Positions 1 through 6,035 of a DNA stretch of 6,261 nt are shown here, in pieces. Source of the stretch: Lentisphaerota bacterium (GTDB lineage Bacteria > Verrucomicrobiota > Kiritimatiellia > RFP12 > JAAYLN01); assembly GCA_012514915.1 (NCBI GenBank), contig JAAYZJ010000454.1, forward strand, positions 1 through 6,261, read 5' to 3'. The position numbers and the translations under genes are program-made. A model generated the notes under the pieces. The model saw nothing but the letters and a program-made list of their open reading frames with translations, was not told the DNA's origin and did no database searches. Every line of letters begins with the position of its first letter. Position 1 is the first letter of the stretch.

Positions 1-6
1 GAGCAC

Positions 7-1413
7 ATGCTGGCCATCACTTTCCACGGCGCGGCGCGGACCACAACCGGTTCGATGCATCTGATCGAGGCCAACGGATTGCGGCTGCTGTTCGACTGCG
101 GCCTCTACCAGGGGCACCGCAAGGAGGCCTTCGAGCGTAACCGCAACCTGCCGTTCGATCCGGCCACGCTCGATGCCGTGATCCTCTCGCATGCGCACAT
201 CGACCACAGCGGCAATCTGCCGACGCTGGCGCGGCGGGGTTTCAAAGGCCAGGTTGTCTGCACCTCCGCCACAGCCGACCTGTGCGACATCATGCTGCGG
301 GATTCGGCCTACCTGCAGGCGCAGGATCTGAAATTCGTCAACAAGAAACGGAAGGCGCAGGGCAAGAACCTGTTCGAGCCGCTTTACGAGGAAGAGGATG
401 TGACCCGCATCCTCAAGCGCTTCCGCCCGGCGCCGCTGGGCCGGGAGACCGACCTCGGCAACGGGGTTTCGGTCACCCTGCACGAGGCGGGGCATATTCT
501 CGGTTCGGCGATCATCCAGATCGATGTCCAATCGGCGGCGGGCACGCCCCACCGGCTGGTCTTCTCGGGCGACCTGGGCAACGCCCACCAGCCCCTGATC
601 CGCGACCCGGTTGCCGTTCCCGGCGCCAACACCGTGCTAATCGAGAGCACGTATGCCGACCGCGACCACCCGCCGATGGAGGATGTTCTCGGGCGGCTGA
701 AAGGGTTCATCGAGGACATCCACCAGCAGCACGCCAAGCTGATCATTCCCGCCTTCAGCGTCGGCCGGACGCAGAACATCCTCTACCACCTCAACCAACT
801 CATCGACAAGCGCCGCGTGCCCCGCACGCCGGTGTACGTCGACAGCCCGCTCGCCACGCGGGCCACGGCCATCTATGCCCGCCATCCCGAGTGCTACGAC
901 GCCCGCTCCCAGGCCCAGCTCGCGGCGGGCGACGACCCCATCAAGTTCACGGGGCTGACCTTCACCCAGAGCGTCGAGGAGAGCATGGCGCTGAACACGC
1001 AGAAGGGTCCGATGATCATCATCTCCGCCTCGGGGATGTGCGAGGGCGGCCGCGTGGTCCACCACCTGCGCAACTCGATCCCCGATCCGCGCAACATCGT
1101 GTTGATCGTCGGCTACCAGGCCGAGAACACGCTGGGACGCCGCATCGTCGAACGCGAACCAACCGTCCGCATCTTCGGCGAGCCGGTCGCGTTGAACGCG
1201 CGCGTCCACACGATCAACGCCCTGAGCGCGCATGCCGACCGCGGCGGCCTGCTCGCCTGGTTCGATGCCGTCCGCTCCCCCGCCCTGTCGCGTGTCTTCG
1301 CGATCCACGGCGACGAGGAGCAGACGGGAGCCATGGCGAGCCTCCTGCAGGCGCACGGCGCGCCGCAGGCCATGGCGCCGGTTCCCGGGCAGCGGATCGT
1401 CCTGAACCCCTAG
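7..1413 (+). CDS. beta-CASP metallo-beta-lactamase-fold RNase / RNA-processing hydrolase
   Basis: Predicted cytoplasmic zinc-dependent nuclease of the bacterial CPSF-like (COG1236-type) beta-CASP family, which cleaves RNA endo- and/or exonucleolytically. The 468-residue length is usual for the family. Visible metal-site motifs are HAHIDH (H62, H64, D66, H67), H163 in HEAGHILGS, D189 in FSGDLG and H434 in AIHGD. The beta-CASP signature is also present: E213 in ESTYADRDH (motif A), H352/H353 in GGRVVHHL (motif B) and H409 in NALSAHAD (motif C). All catalytic positions appear intact, so an active enzyme is expected. The N-terminus (ITFHGAARTTTGS, then FDCGLYQG) aligns with the usual family start, supporting ATG at 7. 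Only six bases precede it, so its ribosome-binding site and promoter cannot be judged. The next gene starts 9 bp after its stop, suggesting co-transcription. RNA rather than DNA as substrate is inferred from family members. Confidence 0.93.
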   Translation: MLAITFHGAARTTTGSMHLIEANGLRLLFDCGLYQGHRKEAFERNRNLPFDPATLDAVILSHAHIDHSGNLPTLARRGFKGQVVCTSATADLCDIMLRDSAYLQAQDLKFVNKKRKAQGKNLFEPLYEEEDVTRILKRFRPAPLGRETDLGNGVSVTLHEAGHILGSAIIQIDVQSAAGTPHRLVFSGDLGNAHQPLIRDPVAVPGANTVLIESTYADRDHPPMEDVLGRLKGFIEDIHQQHAKLIIPAFSVGRTQNILYHLNQLIDKRRVPRTPVYVDSPLATRATAIYARHPECYDARSQAQLAAGDDPIKFTGLTFTQSVEESMALNTQKGPMIIISASGMCEGGRVVHHLRNSIPDPRNIVLIVGYQAENTLGRRIVEREPTVRIFGEPVALNARVHTINALSAHADRGGLLAWFDAVRSPALSRVFAIHGDEEQTGAMASLLQAHGAPQAMAPVPGQRIVLNP

Positions 1414-1422
1414 GTCAGCGCC

Positions 1423-2784
1423 ATGAACCCATCGAACGTCCGATTGATCGTCAGCGAGGGTCCCGACAAGGGGCGCACGCTCGCCGTACCGCCGCAGGGT
1501 GCCCGTCTCGGGCGCGCCAGCGACAACGACATCGCCCTCTCCGACCCCATCCTGTCGCGCCATCACTGCCGGCTGGACATCGAGGACGACGGCGCGCTGC
1601 GTGTCACCGATCTCGACAGCGCCAACGGCACCCTGGTCAACGGCGCGCCCGTGACAGTGCACCGGCTCAGCCCCGGCGACCGCATCCTGATCGGCGATAC
1701 GTTGCTGACGCTCCTGCCCGACGCGCCGGCGGACGCGGCGGCGGACGCGGGCCAGCCGCCGGCTGACGCCGTCCCGGCGCCGTCCGCACCGGCCGCCGCA
1801 GGGCCCACCGCCCCGGTCTTCGTCGACCTCGGGTTCGAGGATCCAGCCGATCCGGCCAAGCCCGCCGCACCTTCCCTCCGTCCGCTGCTGTGGGTCGTGG
1901 GCGCCGCCAGCCTGCTGCTCCTGGGAACGGCCCTCATCCTGCGCCTGCCTGGCGGCGACCCTCCGACCGAGCTGCGCCGTGTGGCGGAGCCCGCGCTGCT
2001 CCCCCTGGAGATCCACTACGAGAAAGTGGAGGGATCCTCCAACTCGATCTTCCGCTATGCGATGCATCTGGGGCCCGATCGCGTCCTGTCGATCATGATC
2101 GACGACCTCGCCGAGAACCGCCATGTCCGCGAGGAGGCCCCCGTCGCGACCAACCTGCTGCGCGAACTCTCGCGCGAGATCGGCGCCAGCGGCTTCTTCA
2201 GCCTGGCCGACAGCTACGAGGGGGTCGCGCGCGGCGACCGCCTGAACACCTGGGAGATCACGGTTATCCAGGACCGCCGCGTCAAGCGCTGCCGGATCGC
2301 CAACCGGGTGGAGCCGGAGGTGTTCCAGGCGGTGCGGGAGCGGTTGGAGACCTTCGGCAAGAACGAACTCGGCATCTGGGCCATCCAGTTCTCGCGCGAC
2401 AAGCTCGTCGAGCTGGCCCACGAGGCCTTCACGCGCGCCTGCAACCTGTTCGACGAGCGGGGCATCGCCTACGGCAACACGGCGGCGGCCATCAAGCGGT
2501 TCCAGGAGGCCGCCTTCTACCTGGAGACGATCGACCCCAAACCCGATTTCCACGGGGAGCTCATCGGCCTGATGGCCCAGGCCGACGAGGAACTGACGCG
2601 TCGCTACGAGGATCAGCGCTTCATCGCCGACCGTGCTCTGAACCTCAAGGAGTGGGCGACAGCCGCCCGCGAGTTGCGCATTCTGCGCGAGATGGTTCCG
2701 GACCGCGACGATCCGCGCCACATCGAGGCGACGCGCAAGCTGCTGGATGTCGAGAACCGCCTGAAAACGAAAGGAAGGCCATGA
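1423..2784 (+). CDS. FHA-domain single-pass membrane protein with a large uncharacterised C-terminal region
   Basis: This 453-residue protein begins with a forkhead-associated domain (about residues 5-98), a phosphothreonine-binding module. The hallmark residues are present: G30-R31, S45 and H48 in SRHH, and D65, S66, N68, G69 in DSANG, then N73-G74. An Ala/Pro/Asp-rich linker follows (about 99-150), then one hydrophobic segment (about 155-173) and a C-terminal region of some 280 residues. That region starts with a mixed, probably beta-rich domain (about 190-305, including ASGFFSLADSYEG) and ends in a helical, TPR-like part (about 326-453). By FHA logic the N-terminus is cytoplasmic and the rest lies across the membrane. 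A weak AGGT overlapping the preceding stop codon sits 7 nt before the ATG. Its final bases overlap the start of the PEGA gene (ATGA), implying translational coupling. It probably reads a Ser/Thr-kinase signal and passes it to the envelope. No kinase is in the window, and the role of the C-terminal region is unknown. Confidence 0.9.
   Translation: MNPSNVRLIVSEGPDKGRTLAVPPQGARLGRASDNDIALSDPILSRHHCRLDIEDDGALRVTDLDSANGTLVNGAPVTVHRLSPGDRILIGDTLLTLLPDAPADAAADAGQPPADAVPAPSAPAAAGPTAPVFVDLGFEDPADPAKPAAPSLRPLLWVVGAASLLLLGTALILRLPGGDPPTELRRVAEPALLPLEIHYEKVEGSSNSIFRYAMHLGPDRVLSIMIDDLAENRHVREEAPVATNLLRELSREIGASGFFSLADSYEGVARGDRLNTWEITVIQDRRVKRCRIANRVEPEVFQAVRERLETFGKNELGIWAIQFSRDKLVELAHEAFTRACNLFDERGIAYGNTAAAIKRFQEAAFYLETIDPKPDFHGELIGLMAQADEELTRRYEDQRFIADRALNLKEWATAARELRILREMVPDRDDPRHIEATRKLLDVENRLKTKGRP
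1728..1751 (+). repeat. 12-bp tandem duplication in the FHA linker
   Basis: The unit GGCGGACGCGGC occurs twice in tandem (1728-1739 and 1740-1751), the second copy differing at its last base. Because 12 is a multiple of three it keeps the frame, and it encodes part of the Ala/Asp-rich linker between the FHA domain and the membrane segment. It most likely arose by replication slippage in a region under little constraint. Confidence 0.5.
2770..2778 (+). promoter_or_regulatory. ribosome-binding site of the PEGA-repeat gene
   Basis: The purine run AAAGGAAGG lies inside the last codons of the FHA gene. Its AAGGA core ends 5 nt before the ATG at 2781. This is one of the two strongest Shine-Dalgarno sequences in the window. 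It fixes the start of the PEGA gene, which lies deep inside a longer open frame that runs out of phase through the FHA gene. Confidence 0.75.
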
Positions 2785-4112
2785 TCCGCCTGCTCACCGG
2801 CCTCGCCGCGCTCCTGGCGGCCGGCGGCACGCTGCGCGCCGCACCGCCCCCGCCCGCCACCGGAACCCTCGCCCTCGACACCGACCCGCCGGGCTGCGCC
2901 GTGACCATCGACCGGGAACGGCGTGCCGTTGCACCGTTCACGACCGATCTCGCTCCCGGCGCGCACCTGGTCTCCGTTGCGCACGATGGGTTCCGGCCGG
3001 AATATCGCGAGATCAGCGTGGCGGCGGGCCAGACGCAGCGCGTCCACATCGAGCTGACCCCGTTGACGGGGTTGCTGCTGGTGCAGAGCACACCTCCCGG
3101 AGCCGACATTACGATCGATGGTCTCTCGCACGGGCGTACGCCCGCGCTGGTGACCACGCTCCCCCTCGGCAGCTACCGCGTCCGGCTGGAACTGCCGGGC
3201 TATCGTCCGAAGGAGGTCGAGACGGCCCTCACGGACCGCGTGCCCCGCCGCGTCAACGTCGACCTGACTTCCAGTTCGGCGACCCTGCATGTCGAGGCCG
3301 GCGGGGTGGCGGGTGCGGAGGTGCTGCTCAACGGGGTTCCCCGCGGCACGCCACCCTGCCGGATCGACCGCATTCCCGCCGGCGAGGTGGTGCTGGAGAT
3401 CCGGGCGCCCGGCCATGTCCCCTTCACACAGATCATGAAGCTGGCCGAGGGCGAAGTGCAGCACATCCAGGCGCGCCTCGATGAGCAACCGGCGACGCTG
3501 CGCATCGTCTCGATCCCCGAGCGGGCCCGCGTCTACGTGGACAACGAGTACCGGGGCGAAGCCCCGCTCGATCTCCCCGCGCTCCCCGCCGGCGAGCACC
3601 GCGTGCGGGTCGAGCAGGCCGGCTTTGAGCCTAATGCCCGGACGCTGACCCTGGCGCGGGGAGAAAGCCGGACCGAGGAGTTCCGCCTGATGGGCAACAC
3701 CGGCGGCGTGCTGCTCACCACGGAACCCGACGGGGTGACGGTTCTCGTCAACGGCCAGCCGCATGGCCGGACCGAGGCCGCCGCGGGCGAGGGCCTGCGG
3801 GCATCGGCGCCCTATGCGCTGGATCTGCTGCCGGAAGGGACCCACACGCTGCAACTGGTGCGCCAGGGCTACTACGACAAGCGCGTCACGATCGAGATCA
3901 AGCGGGGCCAGTCGGAGCCGCTGCATGTCAAGCTGGATCGCCGTTTCATCCCCAATTACGAGGTCACGACCGCCAGCGGCACGTACCGCGGCATCCTGGT
4001 CTCCCGCACCGACGACACGATCCGGCTGGAAACGGCCCCCGGCGTGATCTCCCCCTATCTTCTGAAGGACGTCCGTCGTCACCGGCCGCTTCCCGACACG
4101 CTTGACCCCTAA
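2781..4112 (+). CDS. secreted protein with five PEGA repeats and a small C-terminal beta module
   Basis: This 443-residue protein has an N-terminal signal peptide (hydrophobic residues 4-16, likely cleavage after A20 or A21 in LRAA) and is probably exported. Five PEGA-type repeats follow, beginning near residues 28, 97, 167, 238 and 308. Each repeat reads roughly as a strand, PPGA/PERA, V-x-V/I-D/N-G, a turn ending in P, then LPAGEHRVRVE-like and G-F/Y-x-P. The spacing of 69-71 residues is very regular; the fifth has an insertion of about ten residues (around AAAGEGLRA). PEGA domains are beta-sandwich modules found in bacterial surface and envelope proteins, often near Ser/Thr kinases. Residues about 387-443 form a separate module containing GTYRGILVSRTDDTIRLE, which looks like a small Sm-like beta barrel. 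The start is set by the strong ribosome-binding site and the signal peptide; upstream in-frame codons overlap the FHA gene. The ATGA overlap argues that it acts with the FHA protein. Its ligand is unknown. Confidence 0.92.
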   Translation: MIRLLTGLAALLAAGGTLRAAPPPPATGTLALDTDPPGCAVTIDRERRAVAPFTTDLAPGAHLVSVAHDGFRPEYREISVAAGQTQRVHIELTPLTGLLLVQSTPPGADITIDGLSHGRTPALVTTLPLGSYRVRLELPGYRPKEVETALTDRVPRRVNVDLTSSSATLHVEAGGVAGAEVLLNGVPRGTPPCRIDRIPAGEVVLEIRAPGHVPFTQIMKLAEGEVQHIQARLDEQPATLRIVSIPERARVYVDNEYRGEAPLDLPALPAGEHRVRVEQAGFEPNARTLTLARGESRTEEFRLMGNTGGVLLTTEPDGVTVLVNGQPHGRTEAAAGEGLRASAPYALDLLPEGTHTLQLVRQGYYDKRVTIEIKRGQSEPLHVKLDRRFIPNYEVTTASGTYRGILVSRTDDTIRLETAPGVISPYLLKDVRRHRPLPDTLDP

Positions 4113-4197
4113 CCGTCTTTTTTCATTTGTGAGAAAAGGCCCGGTTGACTATACTAATCCCATGCCGGTTCATCCGGCTGCACGACTCGGCTGCACC
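4113..4197 (+). other. 85-bp intergenic region between the two gene blocks
   Basis: This is the only sizeable non-coding gap. Its first half (4115-4160) is A+T-rich against G+C-rich surroundings and carries the predicted promoter. Its second half has a perfect 5-bp stem (GCCGG 4164-4168, loop TTCAT, CCGGC 4174-4178) and a 9-bp direct repeat CGGCTGCAC (4175-4183 and 4188-4196) running up to the ATG at 4198. No Shine-Dalgarno sequence precedes that ATG. No convincing intrinsic terminator separates the blocks, so some read-through from the left block is possible. Confidence 0.7.
4127..4155 (+). promoter_or_regulatory. predicted sigma70-type promoter of the TPR-cvpA-dnaG unit
   Basis: The -35 hexamer TTGTGA (4127-4132, four of six consensus matches) and the -10 hexamer TATACT (4150-4155, five of six) are separated by the optimal 17 bp. 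They lie in the only A+T-rich stretch of the gap, just downstream of the PEGA stop codon. The expected transcript start is about 4161-4163, with A4162 the best-placed purine. The overlapping TTGACT (4145-4150) has no partner -10 at the right distance. This is inferred from sequence alone. Confidence 0.6.
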
Positions 4198-5364
4198 ATG
4201 AAACAATTTATTGGCTATCTGGCTTTGACGCTCGCGCCACTTCTCGTGATCCCGGTGGCGGGCTGTGGCGGGCGCGACCGCGCGGCCCTGGTGGCGCGGG
4301 GCACCGCCCGGCTCGAGGCCGGCGACTATGCCGCGGCGGCCCGCGCCTTCAAGCGGGCGAGCCGGCTCATCCACGATTCGGCGCCGCTCTCCTACAACCT
4401 CGGCACGGCCTGCTTCCACCTCGACAATCTCGATGCGGCCGAGGAGGCTTTCGAGGCGGCACGCCGCATCGACCCCGGCCACCTGGCCGCGGCCGAGATG
4501 CTGGCGCGCACCTGGTCGCGGCAGGGCCGGCACGCGGAGGCCATCGGCCTGCTCCTGCCGCTCAGCTCGGGCGCCGCGCACGAGGATCGCCCGCGCCTTC
4601 TCAACGCGCTGGCCCTCGTCGAACAACGGACGAACCGCATCGACCTCGCCGTGCTGCACCTCATCCAGGCGACGCGGCTCGCGCCGCGCTACGCACCCTC
4701 CTACTACAATCTGGGGTGCCTCCTGGCCGACGCCTATCAACTCTATGCCGAAGCGACCGACCCGTTCGAGCTCTTCACGCGGCTGGCCGACGACGACGAT
4801 CCCCGCCTGGCACGCGCACGGGAAAGACTGCTGCAGCTCAAGGCGGCCGCAGCCGGCGGCGCCGACGCGTCCCAAGACCGACCGGCGCGCCCCGCCGCCG
4901 CCGTCCAACAGGCAATCCGCGAGGGCGATCAGCACTACAAGTCCCGTAAGTGGGGGCCCGCCGAGGCGGCGTTCGCCCGTGCGCTGACCGCCGATCCGCT
5001 CAACTTCGACGCCGCCCTGCGCCTGGGGCATGCCCGCCTGGGCGGAGGCAACCCCGCCGCCGCCGTCAAGGCCTATCAGCGGGCCGGCGAGCTCGCGCCA
5101 AGCCAGGTCGAGCCCGTCTACCTGCAGGCCCTCGCCGCCTACACGGCCGGCAACCTTGATCAGGCGGCGCAGATTCTCACCTCGCTGGCGATTCCCCGCT
5201 GGCCGGCCCACGCCCCCCATTACCAGTTGATGGCCTATGTCCGGGCCGCGCAGCGGCGGATCGACGAGGCCATGATCTACGGGCGCTACTATCTTGAACT
5301 GATGCCGGGGACGGACCGCGGGCTGGATCCGTTCCGCGCCTGGCTGGATGCGCTAGCCAACTAG
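4198..5364 (+). CDS. TPR-repeat lipoprotein
   Basis: This 388-residue predicted lipoprotein has Lys2, a hydrophobic stretch (about 4-19) and a lipobox V20-A21-G22-C23, so C23 would be lipidated after signal peptidase II cleavage. Residue 24 is Gly rather than Asp, which by the E. coli rule favours the outer membrane. The mature part is a tetratricopeptide solenoid. Clear repeats start near residue 30 (GTARLEAGDYAAAARAFKRA), 64 (SYNLGTACF...AEEAFEAARRIDP), 97 and 135. A low-complexity Ala-rich linker (about 215-238) is followed by further repeats from about 239, including GDQHYKSRKWGPAEAAFARAL. TPRs act as protein-protein scaffolds, so this is likely an envelope adaptor; its partner is unknown. 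ATG 4198 was chosen because it gives a compact lipoprotein signal. An in-frame ATG at 4162 would add 12 residues (MPVHPAARLGCT) and cannot be excluded. The cvpA-like gene follows after 17 bp. Confidence 0.88.
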   Translation: MKQFIGYLALTLAPLLVIPVAGCGGRDRAALVARGTARLEAGDYAAAARAFKRASRLIHDSAPLSYNLGTACFHLDNLDAAEEAFEAARRIDPGHLAAAEMLARTWSRQGRHAEAIGLLLPLSSGAAHEDRPRLLNALALVEQRTNRIDLAVLHLIQATRLAPRYAPSYYNLGCLLADAYQLYAEATDPFELFTRLADDDDPRLARARERLLQLKAAAAGGADASQDRPARPAAAVQQAIREGDQHYKSRKWGPAEAAFARALTADPLNFDAALRLGHARLGGGNPAAAVKAYQRAGELAPSQVEPVYLQALAAYTAGNLDQAAQILTSLAIPRWPAHAPHYQLMAYVRAAQRRIDEAMIYGRYYLELMPGTDRGLDPFRAWLDALAN

Positions 5365-5365
5365 C

Positions 5366-5375
5366 GGAAAGGGGG
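5366..5375 (+). promoter_or_regulatory. ribosome-binding site of the CvpA-family gene
   Basis: The purine run GGAAAGGGGG begins right after the TPR gene stop codon and ends 6 nt before ATG 5382. It decides that start over the in-frame ATG at 5415, which has no such site. Confidence 0.65.
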
Positions 5376-5381
5376 CTCGAT

Positions 5382-6026
5382 ATGTTGATCCATCTGGGGA
5401 GCATCAACCCGTTGATGCACCTCTCGGCCGCGGACGGGTTCGATATCGCCTGCCTGGCGGCCTTGTGCCTCCAGATGCTGCTGGGCTACTGGCGCGGCTT
5501 CGCCAGGATGATCGCCTCGATGCTGGGTATGCTTCTGGCCCTGCAGGGGGGGTACTGGCTTTACCCCACCCTCGCCCACTATCTGCGCCAATTGCCGATC
5601 GCCGCCGGGCATCCGCTGCTGGGCTCGCTCATTCCCTATCTCGCGGCCATCATCCTCGGCCTGTGCGCCTTTCTGCTCCTGCGGCTGCTGCTCCATCGGT
5701 TCTTCCGCCTGCTCGTCGAGCAGCCGATCGACCGGATCTTCGGGATGCTCGCCGGGTTGGCGATCGTGCTCATGGGGCTGTTCCTCGCGGTGACGCTCGC
5801 CAGCCTGCTCCCCGAGACCAGCCGCGCCCGGCAAACCATCTGCCGCGACTCCCGCACCGGACGCCTCTTCTCCCCCGCCATCCATGCCCTGCTCGATGCG
5901 CGCCCCGAGGCGGTCATCCGCCTCTTCCCCGACAAGCGCAAGAAGCGGCCCGGACGCGTGGCCGTGACCAACCCTCCCTCCACCGCCGCGCGGAAGGCGC
6001 CCGCGCGGCGGCAGACGAAACCCTAG
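5382..6026 (+). CDS. CvpA-family inner-membrane protein
   Basis: This 214-residue protein has four predicted membrane segments (about residues 20-37, 43-60, 79-104 and 119-143) and matches the CvpA family layout. A first helix begins FDIACLAAL, a GYWRGFAR loop corresponds to the conserved G-x-x-R-G motif, and QPIDRIFGMLAGLAIVLMG corresponds to the D-R-x-x-G-x-x-x-G motif before the last helix. CvpA is needed for colicin V production in E. coli and has been linked to envelope homeostasis; its molecular activity is not settled. The tail after about residue 180 is rich in Lys and Arg (DKRKKRPGR, then Ala/Pro/Arg to the end) and probably cytoplasmic. The gene lies 17 bp after the TPR lipoprotein and 9 bp before dnaG, so all three are likely co-transcribed. 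Family assignment rests on motif pattern and topology, not a search. Confidence 0.82.
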   Translation: MLIHLGSINPLMHLSAADGFDIACLAALCLQMLLGYWRGFARMIASMLGMLLALQGGYWLYPTLAHYLRQLPIAAGHPLLGSLIPYLAAIILGLCAFLLLRLLLHRFFRLLVEQPIDRIFGMLAGLAIVLMGLFLAVTLASLLPETSRARQTICRDSRTGRLFSPAIHALLDARPEAVIRLFPDKRKKRPGRVAVTNPPSTAARKAPARRQTKP

Positions 6027-6035
6027 GCGGCGGTC

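Noticed and set aside
282..1766. 494-codon open frame on the plus strand, out of phase with the beta-CASP and FHA genes
   Set aside because: Its translation is Arg/Pro/Ala-rich without domains and overlaps two well-supported genes entirely.
637..2721. 694-codon open frame on the minus strand
   Set aside because: It lies opposite the beta-CASP and FHA genes, both with intact family motifs. Its translation is low-complexity and rich in Arg, Gly, Asp and Val, with no recognisable domain. Long antisense open frames are expected in DNA this G+C-rich.
1890..2780. N-terminal extension of the PEGA gene from an upstream ATG at 1890
   Set aside because: The extension overlaps the FHA gene out of frame and reads as Arg/Pro/Gly-rich noise. 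The true start at 2781 has a strong ribosome-binding site and a signal peptide.
2613..4082. 489-codon open frame on the minus strand
   Set aside because: It is antisense to the PEGA gene, has no recognisable domain and no ribosome-binding site noted, and is explained by codon bias of the true gene.
4115..4140. A+T-rich inverted repeat (arms 4115-4124 and 4131-4140, loop ATTTGT) as a terminator for the left block
   Set aside because: The stem is weak, relies on G-U pairs, has no T-run after it on either strand, and overlaps the predicted -35 element. It is better read as promoter DNA.
4145..4150. TTGACT as a -35 element
   Set aside because: The hexamer about 17 bp downstream (around 4168-4173) does not resemble a -10 box. 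TTGTGA at 4127 with TATACT at 4150 gives better spacing.
4123..5220. 365-codon open frame on the minus strand
   Set aside because: It is antisense to the TPR lipoprotein gene, has skewed composition and no family signature.
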